From Quillaja saponaria (lineage: Eukaryota > Streptophyta > Magnoliopsida > Fabales > Quillajaceae), in assembly GCA_029379385.1 (NCBI GenBank), contig CM055611.1, positions 19,414,062 to 19,478,061 of the forward strand: a DNA stretch of 64,000 nt. Direction: 5' to 3'. Under the pieces are notes generated by a model. That model did not search any database and had not been told where the DNA came from. It saw nothing but the letters and a program-made list of their open reading frames with translations. The translations under genes were made by a program, and so were the position numbers. Each line of letters opens with the position of its first letter. The first letter of the stretch is position 1. Shown here piece after piece: positions 11,973 to 25,589 of the stretch.

Positions 11973-14900
11973 ATGGCAGTTGCTGCTTCTTCTTCTTCAC
12001 CTTCGCTTTCACGTGTCTCTCTCATCACCAGACCTTCTCCTTCGCACTGCATCCTCTTCAACCTTCCTCGAATTCAGCAAACTTGTACCGGAACCTCTAT
12101 GGCCCGGTTCAAGTGCTCGGCCGGACAGACCGGGTTCTTCACGCGAATAGGTCGATTGATGAAGGAAAAGGCAAAGAGTGATGTAGAAAAGATTTTCTCC
12201 GGTTTCTCGAAGACTCGTAACAACCTCGCTGTCATCGACGAGCTCCTCCTTTACTGGAACCTCGCCGACACCGATCGAGTTCTCGACGAACTAGAAGAGG
12301 TATAGTTTCTCCTGTTACTGTTCTCGACCCGAATTGCCTATTGAAAGTATTTGTTGTTATTTTGAATTTGGGGTGTTTGAATTGGTATTATCTTATATTT
12401 TCAGGCTTTATTGGTGTCTGATTTTGGACCAAAAATCACCATTAATATTGTGGAGAGCTTGCGAGAGGATATATTGTCAGGGAAGCTTAAATCAGGGAAT
12501 GAGATAAAGGTATCATTAGAAAGAATAAGATTTATATGTATATAATTGATTTTAGTAATGAGTAGCTGAGCCAAGTGCTTGGCAAGTTGGCTTGAGGAGT
12601 TGATCTGAATTTGCAGTACTTTATTATGCAACTAGGACTTCTTAAAAGGTGAAGATTTTTATTTGTTAGGCTGTTGGAGTGCAAAATTATGATAAACTGA
12701 GTTAGAGGTAGTTCTGTGCTTCCTTAATAAAGCAGACAAAGTTCAGAAATCAGAAGTTATTGCCCTTGCTTATCCTACTTTATCTAGCTGAATGGTCCGG
12801 GCATTGGGTTAACTACCATATTTGTTCATATGCGGATTTTGATGGCCTTAGGATGCACTGAAGAAGAGCGTGTTGGATTTGTTAACCAAAAAGGGGAGTA
12901 AAACTGATCTTCAACTTGGATTCAGGTGTGATCATTTTCTGATACTGGTTTTGACATTTTATGTTTCATAAATTTTGGTATTCTCTGATTCAATTTGGAA
13001 TTGATATTGGGTTACAATTTGCCATGTCATCAGGAAGCCAGCTGTAATAATGATAGTTGGTGTTAATGGAGGTGGGAAGACAACTTCTCTAGGTAAGGAC
13101 AAAGAACTAAGGTGATAACTAGTTCTCTTTTGTGCAATAACTGGAAATAAAATGAAACTCTTCTTTTTTATTTGGGGAAATTGTATTTCATTTAAAATTT
13201 AAATATCCTTCTTCTCTGGGAATGGATCTAAGATTTAAAGTCCTGATTTCCAAGAAACCATTTCTTTTTCTCCAGAGTTAACAAGTAAACTTGAACTGCT
13301 AGCTAAGTTTCTTGAAGATGCACATATAATAAACTCAGATCCTATGCCTGTAAAATTTTACCGTGTGCATCTCCTAGACAGAGATGGATTTATTATTCGC
13401 CTAGGATGGGAAATTCCGTTGAATTCATAGAGCAGGATATGCACATGCTTTTTTGTTTTCCTCCCTTGTTGCCCAACTTCAGTTGAGAATTTCCATAAAC
13501 CTATAAAAGCCAAGTGATACTCCCCCCATATGTTATTAAGCCAAGATGATGATGATCTGAATAAATTACGTTCGCAGGAAAGCTGGCCTACAGATTGAAA
13601 AATGAGGGGGCTAAGGTGAGATTACTTTTATGGGCATTTCTTTAATGTGATACTATTTTGCTGAACACCTTGAAGTAATAAAATGGAACAGAGAGGCTGG
13701 AATTGTTCTTTATTTGAGGCAAGAATGGACTTGCTAAGTTAAGTTGTTATGTTTTCCTTTTTTTTTTTTCCTTCTAAAACTAAGATAAGTTGATTTGATT
13801 TATTATTTTGATTAACTGAGGAGAACTATTAGATCATTGTGGAATGCCAGCCTGATGGATATACTATTGATTGAGGTGTCTACTATTTGTGCAATCCTAT
13901 TTTAGATCACCTGCGATATGTACAAAACCATGTCGCATGAACAAATACTTTTAAATTATGCTGAATGGCATTATTGTTTAAGGATAACTGTACTTCTACT
14001 TTTATATACTGGCAAGAGGAGCAAGTGTTATTTGCATTTAAATATTCAAAATTGTGACAGATATTGATGGCAGCAGGCGATACATTTAGAGCAGCCGCTA
14101 GTGATCAGCTGGAAATATGGGCTGAGAGGACTGGGTGTGAAATTGTAGTGGCTGAAGGAGAGAAAGCCAAAGCATCATCAGGTAGACAACAGAGTAGAAA
14201 GTACTTTCTATTCTTTTTTGCATTTTCTTTTGACGTCTCAAGTTTCCTGTTGTCTGTAAATAAACAGATCTTTTTTCCTTGATTTATGATTACAAACATT
14301 GATCTTCAAGTGCTTCTCTTATAGTACTCTTGAAGGCTGTGAAAAAGGGCAAAGAAGAAAATTTTGATGTTGTTTTGTGTGATACATCTGGACGTAAGTA
14401 ATGATAAATTTCATGGCTAGCTGTTAATTACTTTGAGAACCTCATACCTAATTGTATTTCAGCTTTACTCTTCATTATATTCTCAGGTCTCCATACTAAT
14501 TACAGCCTGATGGAAGAATTAATTTCTTGCAAGAAAACTGTGGGAAAAGTATTACGCGGTGCACCCAATGTAAGACTGAGTTTGTGGCACTTTTTACTGA
14601 TATCTTTGAGTTGTTAGATTTTTGCTTCTACTATATTTTGAGGCATGCTAGAGTTAATTAGATCAACCCTGACTTCATATTGAAAACCTTATTTCTTCTT
14701 GCTTGCATTTACATTCTAGATTATTCAAGTTTTTGGACTATTTGCAGGAAATCCTACTGGTTCTAGATGGGACTACTGGTTTGAATATGCTACCACAAGC
14801 TCGAGAATTCAATGAAGTAAGCACAGTTTTCTGATTTCAAACATTTTTGTATAATTATTGTATTACCTGTCTATAAACGTTGTTGTCGAACATACTCGAA

Positions 14901-15955
14901 ATTTTGTTACAACCTTGCATAAAGGTAACTGAGAATCTTAAGTATGTACAAAGCAAAATGTCAAAATTTCATGAGCATGATTCCTAAAAATATTGAATCT
15001 AATGCCGGTAGCAAAAGAAGGATTGAGATTCCATGTCCTTGGTGTCACATCTCCTTTACTCAACTTGCTAATAAATTTATCATCCTTATCCTCAGTTCTT
15101 AACTTTGAGGGAATTAAAGGGAACCAAACAGCAATATGGAACTTGATTATCGAAGTTTGGGAGTACGATTGTGAAACTGCTTGGTGTTTGCTAAAGATTC
15201 TTCGACGAGAAAGGAATTACTATTGTGGGCAGTAATAGAGATAGTCAAGTTCTTTCTGTTATTCTTATCTACAGTCTTCCAATATGAATCAAATACCAAA
15301 TGAGGTCATCAATTCCAAATTTGATGCTTGCAGTTTCTCTTGATCCAGTAAAGGGGAAAAAAGGAATTGAAAAAGGGAACTCCTAACAGCAGGAAATTGT
15401 GTGCGCGTTTGGGGTGGGGGGGGGGGGGGGGGGGGGGGGCATGTAAGGTGAATACTATATGTTTGTTCTGAGGGTGATGCTGGTGCAGGGAGCATCAAAT
15501 ATTATTTTGTCTTGTTTTGGGTATCTTTTTCATTCCTGCTGGTAAGATAAAAATATCTGAAATAGCATTTGTCTTTTCCTGCACAGTGCTAACTGTTAAT
15601 AAAATTGTTTGACTCTTGTGACATAGGTCGTAGGAGTTACTGGTTTCATATTGACTAAACTGGATGGTTCAGCTAGAGGTGGCTGTGTGGTAAGCACTGC
15701 AATATAACTGATTGATAAATTTAATTGATTTATGTGCTTTAGGCTCTCTACTCCAGTAATTTTCAAATTTTGTCCCCGCACCCTCCTCATCTTTCTCTTT
15801 GTAGGGCGATATTGATTTAAGACAACACTTTCATTTTTCAGGTCAGCGTAGTTGATGAGCTTGGCATTCCCGTGAAGTTTGTGGGTGTTGGTGAAGGTGT
15901 TGAAGACCTTCAACCCTTTGATGCGGAGGCCTTTGTCAATGCCATTTTTACATAA
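11973..15955 (+). CDS. CPFTSY: cpFtsY, chloroplast signal recognition particle receptor
   Basis: Eleven exons on the plus strand, all with consistent phase: 11973-12299, 12405-12509, 12852-12925, 13034-13092, 13578-13615, 14061-14181, 14325-14393, 14487-14569, 14748-14816, 15627-15689 and 15842-15955. They encode 373 aa. FtsY is the SRP-type GTPase that, in chloroplasts, docks cpSRP54 and light-harvesting proteins at the thylakoid membrane for insertion by Alb3. Seen: a Ser-rich transit peptide of about 45 residues, an amphipathic membrane-binding segment ([19 protein letters not shown]), the helical N domain, and the NG GTPase motifs: P-loop [44 protein letters not shown] and the closing [12 protein letters not shown]. 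No lesion is seen. It sits head to head with the RAP gene. Confidence 0.96.
15416..15439. repeat. Poly(G) run of 24 bases in cpFtsY intron 9
   Basis: An uninterrupted run of G, preceded by GGGGT, lies inside intron 9 (14817-15626). Its exact length in the genome is doubtful because such runs are poorly sequenced. Confidence 0.85.
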
Positions 15956-18339
15956 AACAATAAAGAAGTTGGTATGTACATCAAATAACTGTTTGTTCCC
16001 ATTTTTGTTTTATCTCAAACTGTTCTTCAACTCTTGAAGTCTGAACAACTTTCATTGATCAGTACTCTTACAATTTCTTTCCCCAGCCCACCCCCCCTTC
16101 TCTAGTTCTTTCTTTGAATAACAACCGCATTGAGGGAATTTTGTAGTCAGAGCTTTTCAAACAAAATCTGCTACTGCCAATTTTTATATCATTAAACCAA
16201 CATATCATGGCTGTTCTATCTGGGAGATACTTGAATGCTGAATAACTTCTCAAGTTGTTGAGTAGAGTTTCTTAAATTACCAGAACTAAATTTTCCTTGT
16301 AGTTCCCTTGAGCCATCCTAAGTAGTGGATTTCTTGGTCTACCTTCTGTTTACAGGGTTGCCCAAACTGTTTCAAATTATTTCTTGATAGAGGACAGTAA
16401 CACGATGACTAGAAGCAACACCATGTCATAGGAAAGCATCAAAATTAAAATATTCATGGACTTCTCTGGAGTTGGCAATGTTGCAATGGCCTTGGGGTGG
16501 TGAGTTGCTGTTGGAGTGTACATGATTCTTTCCCCTGCTCTTTGTGGCTGCTTTGGTGATGATGTACGATGAGAGATGCATGGGATAATTTCCTCTTCTC
16601 AGTATGTAAATAGTGCTGCTCAGTATTTAAAGAATTATTAGGTTTTCTATCTTAAGACTAACATATTCCCCTTTTGGTGCGATTCTTACTAACTTGCAAG
16701 TTGTTTACTTTCTTTTAAAGTAAATTCCCTTTTTGTCTATGTCGACAGGTGCATAGTTTTACAATTAAGTCCTTACAGTTTTGATCGTGTCAATTTAGTT
16801 CCTTAAGATGCCGGCATTTTGCGTATATAATGGGGCTGGGATATTAGATACCTCTTATGCATCATTCCTAGATAATGGCATGCCACACCCATTTATCTGA
16901 AAGGGTGGCAATCTTGCACCCTAACTTCTCTAAGTATAAAATTAGATGTTGGGAATCAAATATGTTAATAATTCTTTTACAACATATCTAACAAACGTGC
17001 GTAATGTTTAGACATTATTGATTTCTTGATTTTTCATGGTAAATGTCTTTTTAAAGGAGGCCTTAAAACTTTACTATAGCATTCACAGCAATGGCATGCA
17101 TGCATGCAAAACCCTAGTTCTATGGCATAGCATTTCCGTTCTGAGCTTCTCCCAGTCAGCAAGGAAGCCTTACCTCCACTTTATCGCATGCCTTTCTTTA
17201 GGGGAGCAGTAATATAAAATAGGGTCTTGCTACTTAGACACCAAAAGTACTAGGTGCACAAACATGGGTCCATTCTTTGGTGAAAAGCACATACTTTTTT
17301 AATTTTTAAACTATTTACTTTTTGTATATTTAACAAAATTTGTAGTCTACATAACGCTGCCACCTGTAAAATATCATGTAAAACTATATTAAGGAAAATC
17401 AGTTCTATAATAAGCTTGCTTTAATTTAAGGGCAAAACAAGTTTCTTTGGCTTCAATAGCGAGTCTAGCTAAGAAATTTCAATCCTCAATACCATCCAAT
17501 GCTGAAGTCTGTCTTCTACTGCTAGCTACTTGAATTGGCTGCAAAAACCCGATCCTCAGTCCAGAGACTAAATGTATCACTATTTACTCTGCAAAAAGGA
17601 ACAAGAAACAATAGCAAAAGATCAGAAAACTGTAAAGGAGAGGAACAACCGAACAATGAGAGCATAGATTGTGTGTGAATTGAAAAGAAAATTGATCTTG
17701 TTAACATGAATTTTTCTATCAGGAAAGAACAGCATATGAATATGCTAAGGAAATATGAGGAAGTGGTTGTAAGTTGTAACACAATTATTATGTGAATATC
17801 AATCCACTGTAGATAGTACCGGAGTAGATTCTCAATAAGTGATGATAACAATGGCACATAAAAGAGATGCAATAAGGATTAAAGATTTGCAAAAGGGTTT
17901 CAAAATCGTTTCCCAAATTTAGCTATACATGCTAAACACAGCCTAAATCAAAATAATAGCTTTCAATGAGATATTAATAGCTCATCTTGGAGATCATATT
18001 ATGTACAACTGCTTTATATTTTGGAGCTTATATAAACGAACCCAGAGTAACATACACCTATGATATCGGAGTTATCTAAAACATTTTTCTCAAAATCTTG
18101 CAAGGATATTGTTTTATAGCATCTAGCAATTGTGTTCACTATTCCCAAATGATTCAAATTGCATCATATCAATTACAAGCCTAAGCAAATAATAAGTTTC
18201 TGGATCACAATATGAGTGAAGAACTAAATGTGTACCTATGACAGACACAATCGAGAAGAGTCACTCCCCATGTTCATATTCCTGATTGAGAAAAATGACT
18301 TCTTCATAAGAAACCTCCCATAAAAGTCTTAGAATCCAC
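15956..18339. other. Convergent intergenic region, cpFtsY to MYB3R
   Basis: This holds the 3'UTRs of cpFtsY (plus) and MYB3R (minus). Splice-acceptor-like sites on the minus strand at 18281 and 17588 could add alternative 3' exons to MYB3R. Around 16750-16810 there is sequence of the form AATTAAGTCCTTA...CAATTTAGTTCCTTA, common in plant repetitive DNA, but no element end is clear. Confidence 0.45.
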
Positions 18340-21300
18340 TTATCTTGCACCATATTCCTGCTCAACATCAAAGGAATGTTCCAAGTCTTTCTGTACAAAT
18401 TTGACAGCAGTACAACTTTCAGCCGTATGAGACTTTGGAGGAGATAGGAATAGCTGTCTTGCATTTGATAGATCTCTGTTGACATCAGTTTCGTCACATG
18501 CATGCCGATGTAACACGTTGGAGCTATTGGAAGAGGCATAATTTATATCTTCACGAGAAAATTGACCATTACTGCAATTTGTACTTTGCTTAGTGAATTG
18601 AAGTGCTCGTTTTCTTATGATAGAAGGTGTGTTTGTAAAGCTTCTTGCTGCACTCCTCAATATCGATTCTGGACTTTTGAAATCAACAGGTACTCCTTTA
18701 GTATGATTTGGTGGAGTATAAAGGGAGTCGGAAATTGATGCTGCCTGTATATAGCTATCAGTACTTGGAAATCTACCTGTTTCCAAAAGAATTTCCAAAT
18801 CTTTGAACTGAAGTGGCTTGTAGCACAAGCATCCAGGATCTGGATCCTCCATATTTCTAACAGCTTCAGTATTCGTAATTGTTTCATCAGCATCCGGCAT
18901 TACCAAAGATGATAGAGAAGTCCTGGACCTCTTTGCTTCTCTCTGAAATTGCTTACTGATCTGGTCACATGCAGCTGGAGATATTGGCTTTCTGTAATCA
19001 CCTGCTTCATTTCTCAGAGATAAGCAAGTTTCTTCATCTAAAGGTTGTGGATGATTTTCTCTTATAGCAGTAACCAACTCTGCTTCTGGAGCTCTACCTA
19101 GGTTCACTTTCTGTTCAGAACTTTGTTTTACTATCTCAGCGTTTTCACGATCACAAATATTCATACTGGATTGACGAGAATTCAGAGATGAATGTAACTC
19201 GATTTTCTTCTTCACTGAGCAGTTCCAATGATTCTTTATACAATTTTCGGTCCTGTTCAATCCCCCCCCCCCCCCAACACAAATTCAAATAGTCATGTGC
19301 CCTCTATCAACTACCAGTTACAATGATTCAAAGAAATACAATATCCTCGTGTACGATACACCTATAAATTATAGATTGTGCAGGTTATAAATTCTAGGTA
19401 CATTATTGCATAAAATTAGTCCATTGACTCACAACCTTGAAATATCAAGCTGCAAAAGTAACCATGTAAGAATTACACCTATTGAATATATAGGTAGATA
19501 CATACATACCTATATGTAATGCATGCATTTCATAAAGTCAGTTACTTTCAAGATAAAGAAATGAAAACTCTGACCAATAAATAGTCCACATACAAAGAGG
19601 TGTACAATAGTAATATCTCATAAGCCTCAGAACAGAAATTTCCTATCCTAATGATCAGTTTATTCAATCAAACACTTGTTCCTGTGTAGGGTTATCGGAA
19701 AAGTAAAAACAAAAAAAACAAAACAAAAACAAGAAGAACAGAACTAATCACTTGGATTTGCCTTTGGTTGCCCATTATGAACCTCTAGAAGACAATGGAA
19801 AGAGACCAAATATGTAAGTTATGATGGATCCCTTGAGAACTGATTCTTAGTTATTATTTTTCTAGTCAATCAATTGAATTTCAATGTAGAAGCCTATTAG
19901 CATACCTTCCATGCAAGACTTTTGCTATTTCTGCCCATCTATTCCCATATATTTTGTGAGCCTTAACGAGATCCAACTCCTCTTCTTTAGTCCATGGTGT
20001 TCTTTTTATATCTGGATTTAAATGGTTATGCCACCTTAGAAAAGGGAAAGAAAACCGAAAACAAAAATTGTTAAGTTCAGTTCGAAGAAAAGAATATCTT
20101 CTTACCAATACAAAATAAACACTGAATCAAGTAAAGCAGAGGCAAACTGCGAAAGATAAAAAAAAAAAAAAAAAAAAAACGACAGGAACTTCTTTATTGT
20201 GTCTACCTTTCTCTACACTGCTTGCCTATGCGACCAGGCAAGGATTTTGCTATCTCGGACCACTTCTTATTCCCTTGCTTCTCAACGAGCTTAATAATAA
20301 GATTATCTTCCTGGAAAACCCAATCTACAGATTAATTACACAATTAAAAGTAACAGGCTCTAATTGAAGAGAAAACAACCAATGTTGGTTTAGTTTGCAC
20401 CTCTTTCGCCCAAGGTCCTTTAACAAGATCAGGATTGAGAACCTTCTGCCAGCGGTGCAGGCATTGAACATCTGTTCTACCTGGAACATTTTCAGCTGCA
20501 GAGAATCATAAGGTCATTAAACATTTCTTCTTCTTTTGTTGAAAGGGAGGTTTGGGGCGGGGGGAGGTGGTGGAAGAAGACACGAGCTATTTCAGTAACC
20601 AACTCCATAACTTCAAAAAAGAAAAACCACAAACTGCCATCAGAGAATGAAAGCAATTAATTATAAGCTAACACATACCAATTCTTTTCCAATTTTTCCC
20701 ATTGAGCTTTTTCACAGCAAAAGTTAACAATTCATCCTGATTGTGAGAAAACAATATACATAAGTCAACAATAGATATGAAATTTTGAGCATGCAACACA
20801 AATTTTTTATACTAGCAAAATCAAAAGTTCACCACGTAGAGAATAAACTAGAATAATGCTTCTGAAATTTCTAATCTTAATACAAGATAAAGTGCATGCA
20901 TAACTTAGGCTGCTTCAGCTTGGCTTATTGGTAAGGTTATCAACTAGCTCATGAGCCTAACTTTAAATAGTTGGGATTGTGATCTTCAATGATATTTTAA
21001 CATAAACCAAATAGACTTCAAAAATTTATATACTTTTATATACTGATTGTGTAGACTTGTACATTAGTCAACTAACCAACTAGGTCTCTTAACCATTTTC
21101 AGAGTAATCAAAGTTCATAGCTACATTTGTTGAAAGAAGGGTGTCTTCACACTATTGACGAATTACGACTATCTGAGCTCATTAGCAGCTTGCTCAGATC
21201 TCAAGTTAGATTGTTTACATCCCGATGCATATTACACCAACAGGCAACAACCTGCATAACTCTTTGCAACTCACCCAATCTAACATGACTCCATGGTAAG

Positions 21301-22384
21301 TAGGACAAATCATTCATACACATATTTTTCCATTTTATCTTATCCATTCAAGCAATTCAGTCAGAACAACAGGATAAGAGACTGCAAAGTGCGAGAAAGC
21401 ATCTAGCTCCCTACCTCGTCCTCAGTCCAGCCTCCCTTTGTTGATCTTCTTGTAGGACCCCTTATCCTCCTATTAATTTAAAAAACAAAAGCGAAAAAGA
21501 TGGAAAAGCTAATATTAATACAAAATCCTTGCTAGCATTACTCAAATTCATTGATGACATAATAAAGTAATTCATCCAAAAATAACTGATTGTCCCTTAT
21601 GTTTACTTGTCATTTACCACACACATATTATAGCACTATTCAACAATATATAGGTCTATTGGTTGCTCAAAGAAAGTTTAAGATTATGTAGAAGGTGGAT
21701 TAAAATCTAGATATTCAGCTTTTCAATTATCAGGTGCACTAATGAAACAAAAGCTTCAGTATAGCCAAATGCAGCTCTTTAGCTTACTCTAGTATTATGA
21801 AGCATGGGGACATGCAAAATACCATACAAAGACAAGAATTATAAATGTGGCCAGAATAGGTCTTATGGTTATGTTGGCCTTTTCTGGACTTCCTCAGCTT
21901 GCTAAAATTCTATTAAATTAACCTATTCAGAAAGCTAAACTCAAAGTATGGCAGTTCATGTTTTTAGAGTATCTTACTCCATAATGTAAGTGATTCAAGC
22001 TTCAATATGAGTCTGTGAAACCTAACTGAGGCGGCAGGATCGATCACTATCCAAAATCCAAAAGCCAGAGGACCCCAAAGACCAAGACTTTGAAAGATTA
22101 TGACTTAGGTATTAAGAAACCAACAAAAGCACAACATTCAACTATCAGAGCCATTGTGGGTGATCTTGACTTTGAAAGCCAAGAATTGAAACTTCCTACA
22201 CTCACAGAGAAGAAATTTTCTATCTCCCTAAAAGAAAAGAAAAGAGAAATACAAACCCCCGAAAAGAGGCTGACTTCAGTGACTTGTGAATTCCATGATC
22301 ACAACTGCTGTGGGATAAGGTAGCACTATTAGAAACCAAAGCGTCCTTGCTAATATCACCATCACATTCTTCAACTTGTTCCAT
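18340..22384 (-). CDS. MYB3R: R1R2R3-MYB transcription factor (MYB3R family)
   Basis: Seven coding exons on the minus strand: 22384-22257, 21469-21415, 20736-20679, 20495-20401, 20310-20207, 20034-19906 and 19252-18340, all phases consistent, giving 493 aa. Three-repeat MYBs bind mitosis-specific activator (AACGG) elements and control G2/M genes in the nucleus. Seen: R1 at about residues 55-105 (GGWTEDEDELLTFAV ... GRTDVQCLHRWQKVL), R2 at about 107-157 (GPWAKEEDNLIIKLV ... GKQCRERWHNHL) and R3 at about 158-208 (TPWTKEEELDLVKAH ... TENCIKNHWNCSVKKK), followed by a long Ser-rich tail. The acceptor of the last exon lies just behind a run of 14 G instead of a pyrimidine tract. The C-terminus is uncertain: the frame simply stops at 18340, and further splicing to exons at 18281 or 17588 is possible. 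Confidence 0.93.
19262..19275. repeat. Poly(C)/poly(G) run of 14 bases at a splice acceptor
   Basis: On the transcribed (minus) strand this reads as 14 G ending nine bases before the first base of MYB3R exon 7 (19252), where a pyrimidine tract would normally be. The acceptor itself reads TTGAACAG. Confidence 0.85.
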
Positions 22385-22673
22385 GATCACAACCCCAATA
22401 AACTTTTAATTGAAATAACAAAAAGGAAAACCCCAAGAAACCAAAAAAAGAAAAAAGAAAAAAGAAAAAAGGAGACGCTTCAATTTTCAACTGTGACTTA
22501 ATGAAGCCTTAAATTAAAAACCCAAACTTCGTTCTTACACAATCACATTCTTAACATAAAGAAAAAACCCCACTCACAAATATAATCTAATTGCTTACAT
22601 ATTTCTTAAATTTCGAGTATTTAGCAGTCAAGCAAAAATTATACTAAAGAAAACAAGGGTCAAAAGCAAAATC

Positions 22674-22771
22674 AACGGGAACGTTAAGGAACTGAAGGAA
22701 CAGAAAGGAACTTTCTTTGCACTGCTTTAAAGGGTTCGTAGTATAAACTTTGAAAACACTTTAACGGCTAA
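22674..22771. promoter_or_regulatory. Two AACGG cores (MSA-like) upstream of MYB3R
   Basis: TCAACGGGA (core 22674-22678) and TTTAACGGCTA (core 22763-22767) lie about 290-380 bp upstream of the MYB3R start codon. The second fits the mitosis-specific activator consensus YCYAACGGYYA except for one base. MYB3R proteins bind this core, so self-regulation is possible. AACGG is short and can occur by chance. Confidence 0.35.
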
Positions 22772-25589
22772 AACCATCGTAAAAAAGAAAGAAAGAAAGA
22801 GTGTATGAGTGTGGAAAAGAAAAAAAAGTCCAAACTTTAGACGGAAGTGACAGCAAGAGAATATGCAGGGGAGATGGGGTTTGGAAAAGCCATTGATGTG
22901 AGAGAGAGAGACAATTTCGCGGGAACTGGAAGTCAGGGAAAGGAGAAGTAGGATCATGCACTGTAGAGTCCAAAAGGCAGTGGAATTTATGTTGACTTTG
23001 AACTTTCCCTTTTGTTTTATGGGAGTCGGTTAAGTTCTCAAAATAGTAAGGCACTGTTTGGTTAGAAAACTTAGAATCAGGATTCAGAAAAACACCTATG
23101 TGTGGAAAACAAATAGAATAAACAATTTTCTTCGGAAATTTTTCAGTACTTCATGCCAAATTAGAGTACTATGTGCTCTCAATATTCAAAAGTTAATATC
23201 TACGGTATATCTTGTACAGATTAAATCACAACCGTGCAATTACAATGACCTGATTAATACATAATCCATCTTCATTAATTTAGTGTTATTGTCGGAGATC
23301 AAGAATGTGTGAATATTTTTTGAGCAAATCACGTGGAATAAAATTCACAAAATTTCTTTAATTTCAACATGGATTATTCTTAAAAAAGTATAATTAGTTG
23401 AGGATCATATGCAAATTAGTTTATATGTACTAACTACTAAATAAAAACAATATGCAAATAAATATCCATTCTTTTTCTTATAATATATGTTTTCTAAATG
23501 TAGACACTGAAACGTGAATTCGCCCATGTTATTTAACTATTATTTCATCATTTATTTATTTATTTTCCTCCCACTTTTCATTTTCTACTCAATTTACAAA
23601 TAGTACATTATGTGTGACTGGTATATCAGAAGTTTAGTTGTTAAATTTTTAGATCTAACAAAATGAAGCCAACATTCTCCTTTAAAATTTTATCCTCCAA
23701 CAATTTGGAGAAAAACATTTCATGCTCACAATATATACTACTTGCTATTATGTTGTTGTTTTAAATTCAAATTACATGAAAAATGTAGAATTTACTTGTT
23801 TGTAAACAAACAAACCAATTTTTTTTGAAATAATGATTTTTTCTTTTCTAATGAGTGTTTTTAGGACATTAGTTAATATTCTATAAATTAGAAGTTTGTA
23901 ATATTTATTATACTAATTCAACTATTTAATGCATCTGAAAATCATATTTATTATAGATTAACAAGTATTTTTAAGCCATCCGTTAAAAAAAAAAATTATT
24001 AAAAATATATAAAAATTTCTTATTTATATTTATTACATACTAGCATAACAAAATACAAATGTAAAGGGAAAAAGAAAAAGAGTGCCCTTCTTGTCACAGT
24101 CAAAAAATTAAGGGCAAAGCCTAATAAATGTGATTGTTTATATTCATTAAATAACCTTATTCAAAATGTATCATCTCCCTTGATTAATGAAGGACCCATT
24201 TAATTTTATATTAGACTTTAACTTCTCACATCCTTTAGATTTAAATAAGTTCTCTCACTTCTTGTTTGCAATCTCCCTCTTATTATTACTAATAAACTCT
24301 CTTTAAGGAATCAAGTTTTTCAACTGACCATATGATATACATTGTTTCATGCATCTCATCACAAACTAATACATTTAATTTACAAGATGAATTATCATTG
24401 TATTTTTGTAGTATTTTTCAGAAAAATTTAAATGAATTTAAATAAAGTTATTTTTGACAAGAAGAGAAGAAAGACATGAACCTGCTAAAACTAAATTAAA
24501 TCAAATGTATAACACCTTTGCATAGAAAAATAAAATAAATAAAATAAAATTTAATTTAATTCAACAAAGCTAAAAGTAATTTCAAACCATTATTCTACCT
24601 TCATGTCAAAATTATCATAATTATCATTTTTTCTCATATTCCCCACTTTCTTTAAACTCAACTCCACCCTCCATATCAGAAAAGCCGAGAACAACTTTAG
24701 ATTTTGAAATAAATCCTCCTTATTCTTAATATTTTTGGACATGTGTAAAACATAATTTATCCCAACTTTGTTTTTTTAAGTGTTGTTTTTTTACATAACT
24801 CTTTCTTTCTCTTCACACTCTCACTCACGGTCTTATTGAAATTCTAATTACATGTCTAAAACTGTCTTCTTTATTGAAATAAGCTTCTAAATATCCTCTC
24901 TTTTTTGTACAAATTCATTCTCCCAATTTACAAAAAGCAGGGAGACACAAAATTGGGTAATAAACGATGAAAGCAACTTTCTCATCAGGCCAAATAGTTA
25001 TGGGAGGATAGATGAGTGGTTGTCAAATAGTAATTACTGAAAAAAGATAAATAAGGATGATAAATATTAAATAAGAGTATTTAAGTAAACTAAAATAAAT
25101 AATCATATTTAATAAGTTGTGGCTCCAAAAATTTTAGTTGTGGCTACCAACCAAGAGCTTAACACACTTGTCATCACACCAGGTTTTAGGCCTTCTCTCT
25201 CCCCCCTTTGTGAGTTTGAACCATAACTCCTCCATATACCCAAAAAAAAAAATACTTGGATTCATTTGGCATGGTACCAGGTTATATAGCCACAACGGTA
25301 AACTACTTTTATTTTGGTTTTGGGATCATTTTTCAGCCAAACAAAAAGTTTATTACAAGTTACCAACTAAACCAACTTAAAACTATTAGGCTTAATGAAA
25401 CCAAACCAAACACTCAATGATCTTTTCCAAAAAACAATCGGGATATATTTAGTTCTTATTATTTTTTGGGCCAATTAAAATTTTCTTTTCCTTCAAATTA
25501 GCAAATTGGTTTGTCCCAAATTAATGCATACCATTGCATATAATAACCCAAATAATATATTAAAAAAAAAAGTGGCAAAATTTTGGGCT

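Noticed and set aside
13535..13570. Possible C/D box snoRNA in cpFtsY intron 4 (GATGATGATGATCTGA)
   Set aside because: C- and D-like boxes touch each other, leaving no guide region or stem.
22727..23054. Minus-strand frames upstream of MYB3R
   Set aside because: Low-complexity Phe/Leu/Ser frames in a leader or promoter; no link by splicing to the MYB exons.
25138..25380. 80-codon plus-strand frame
   Set aside because: No recognisable domain, no exon context, and it lies in AT-rich intergenic DNA.
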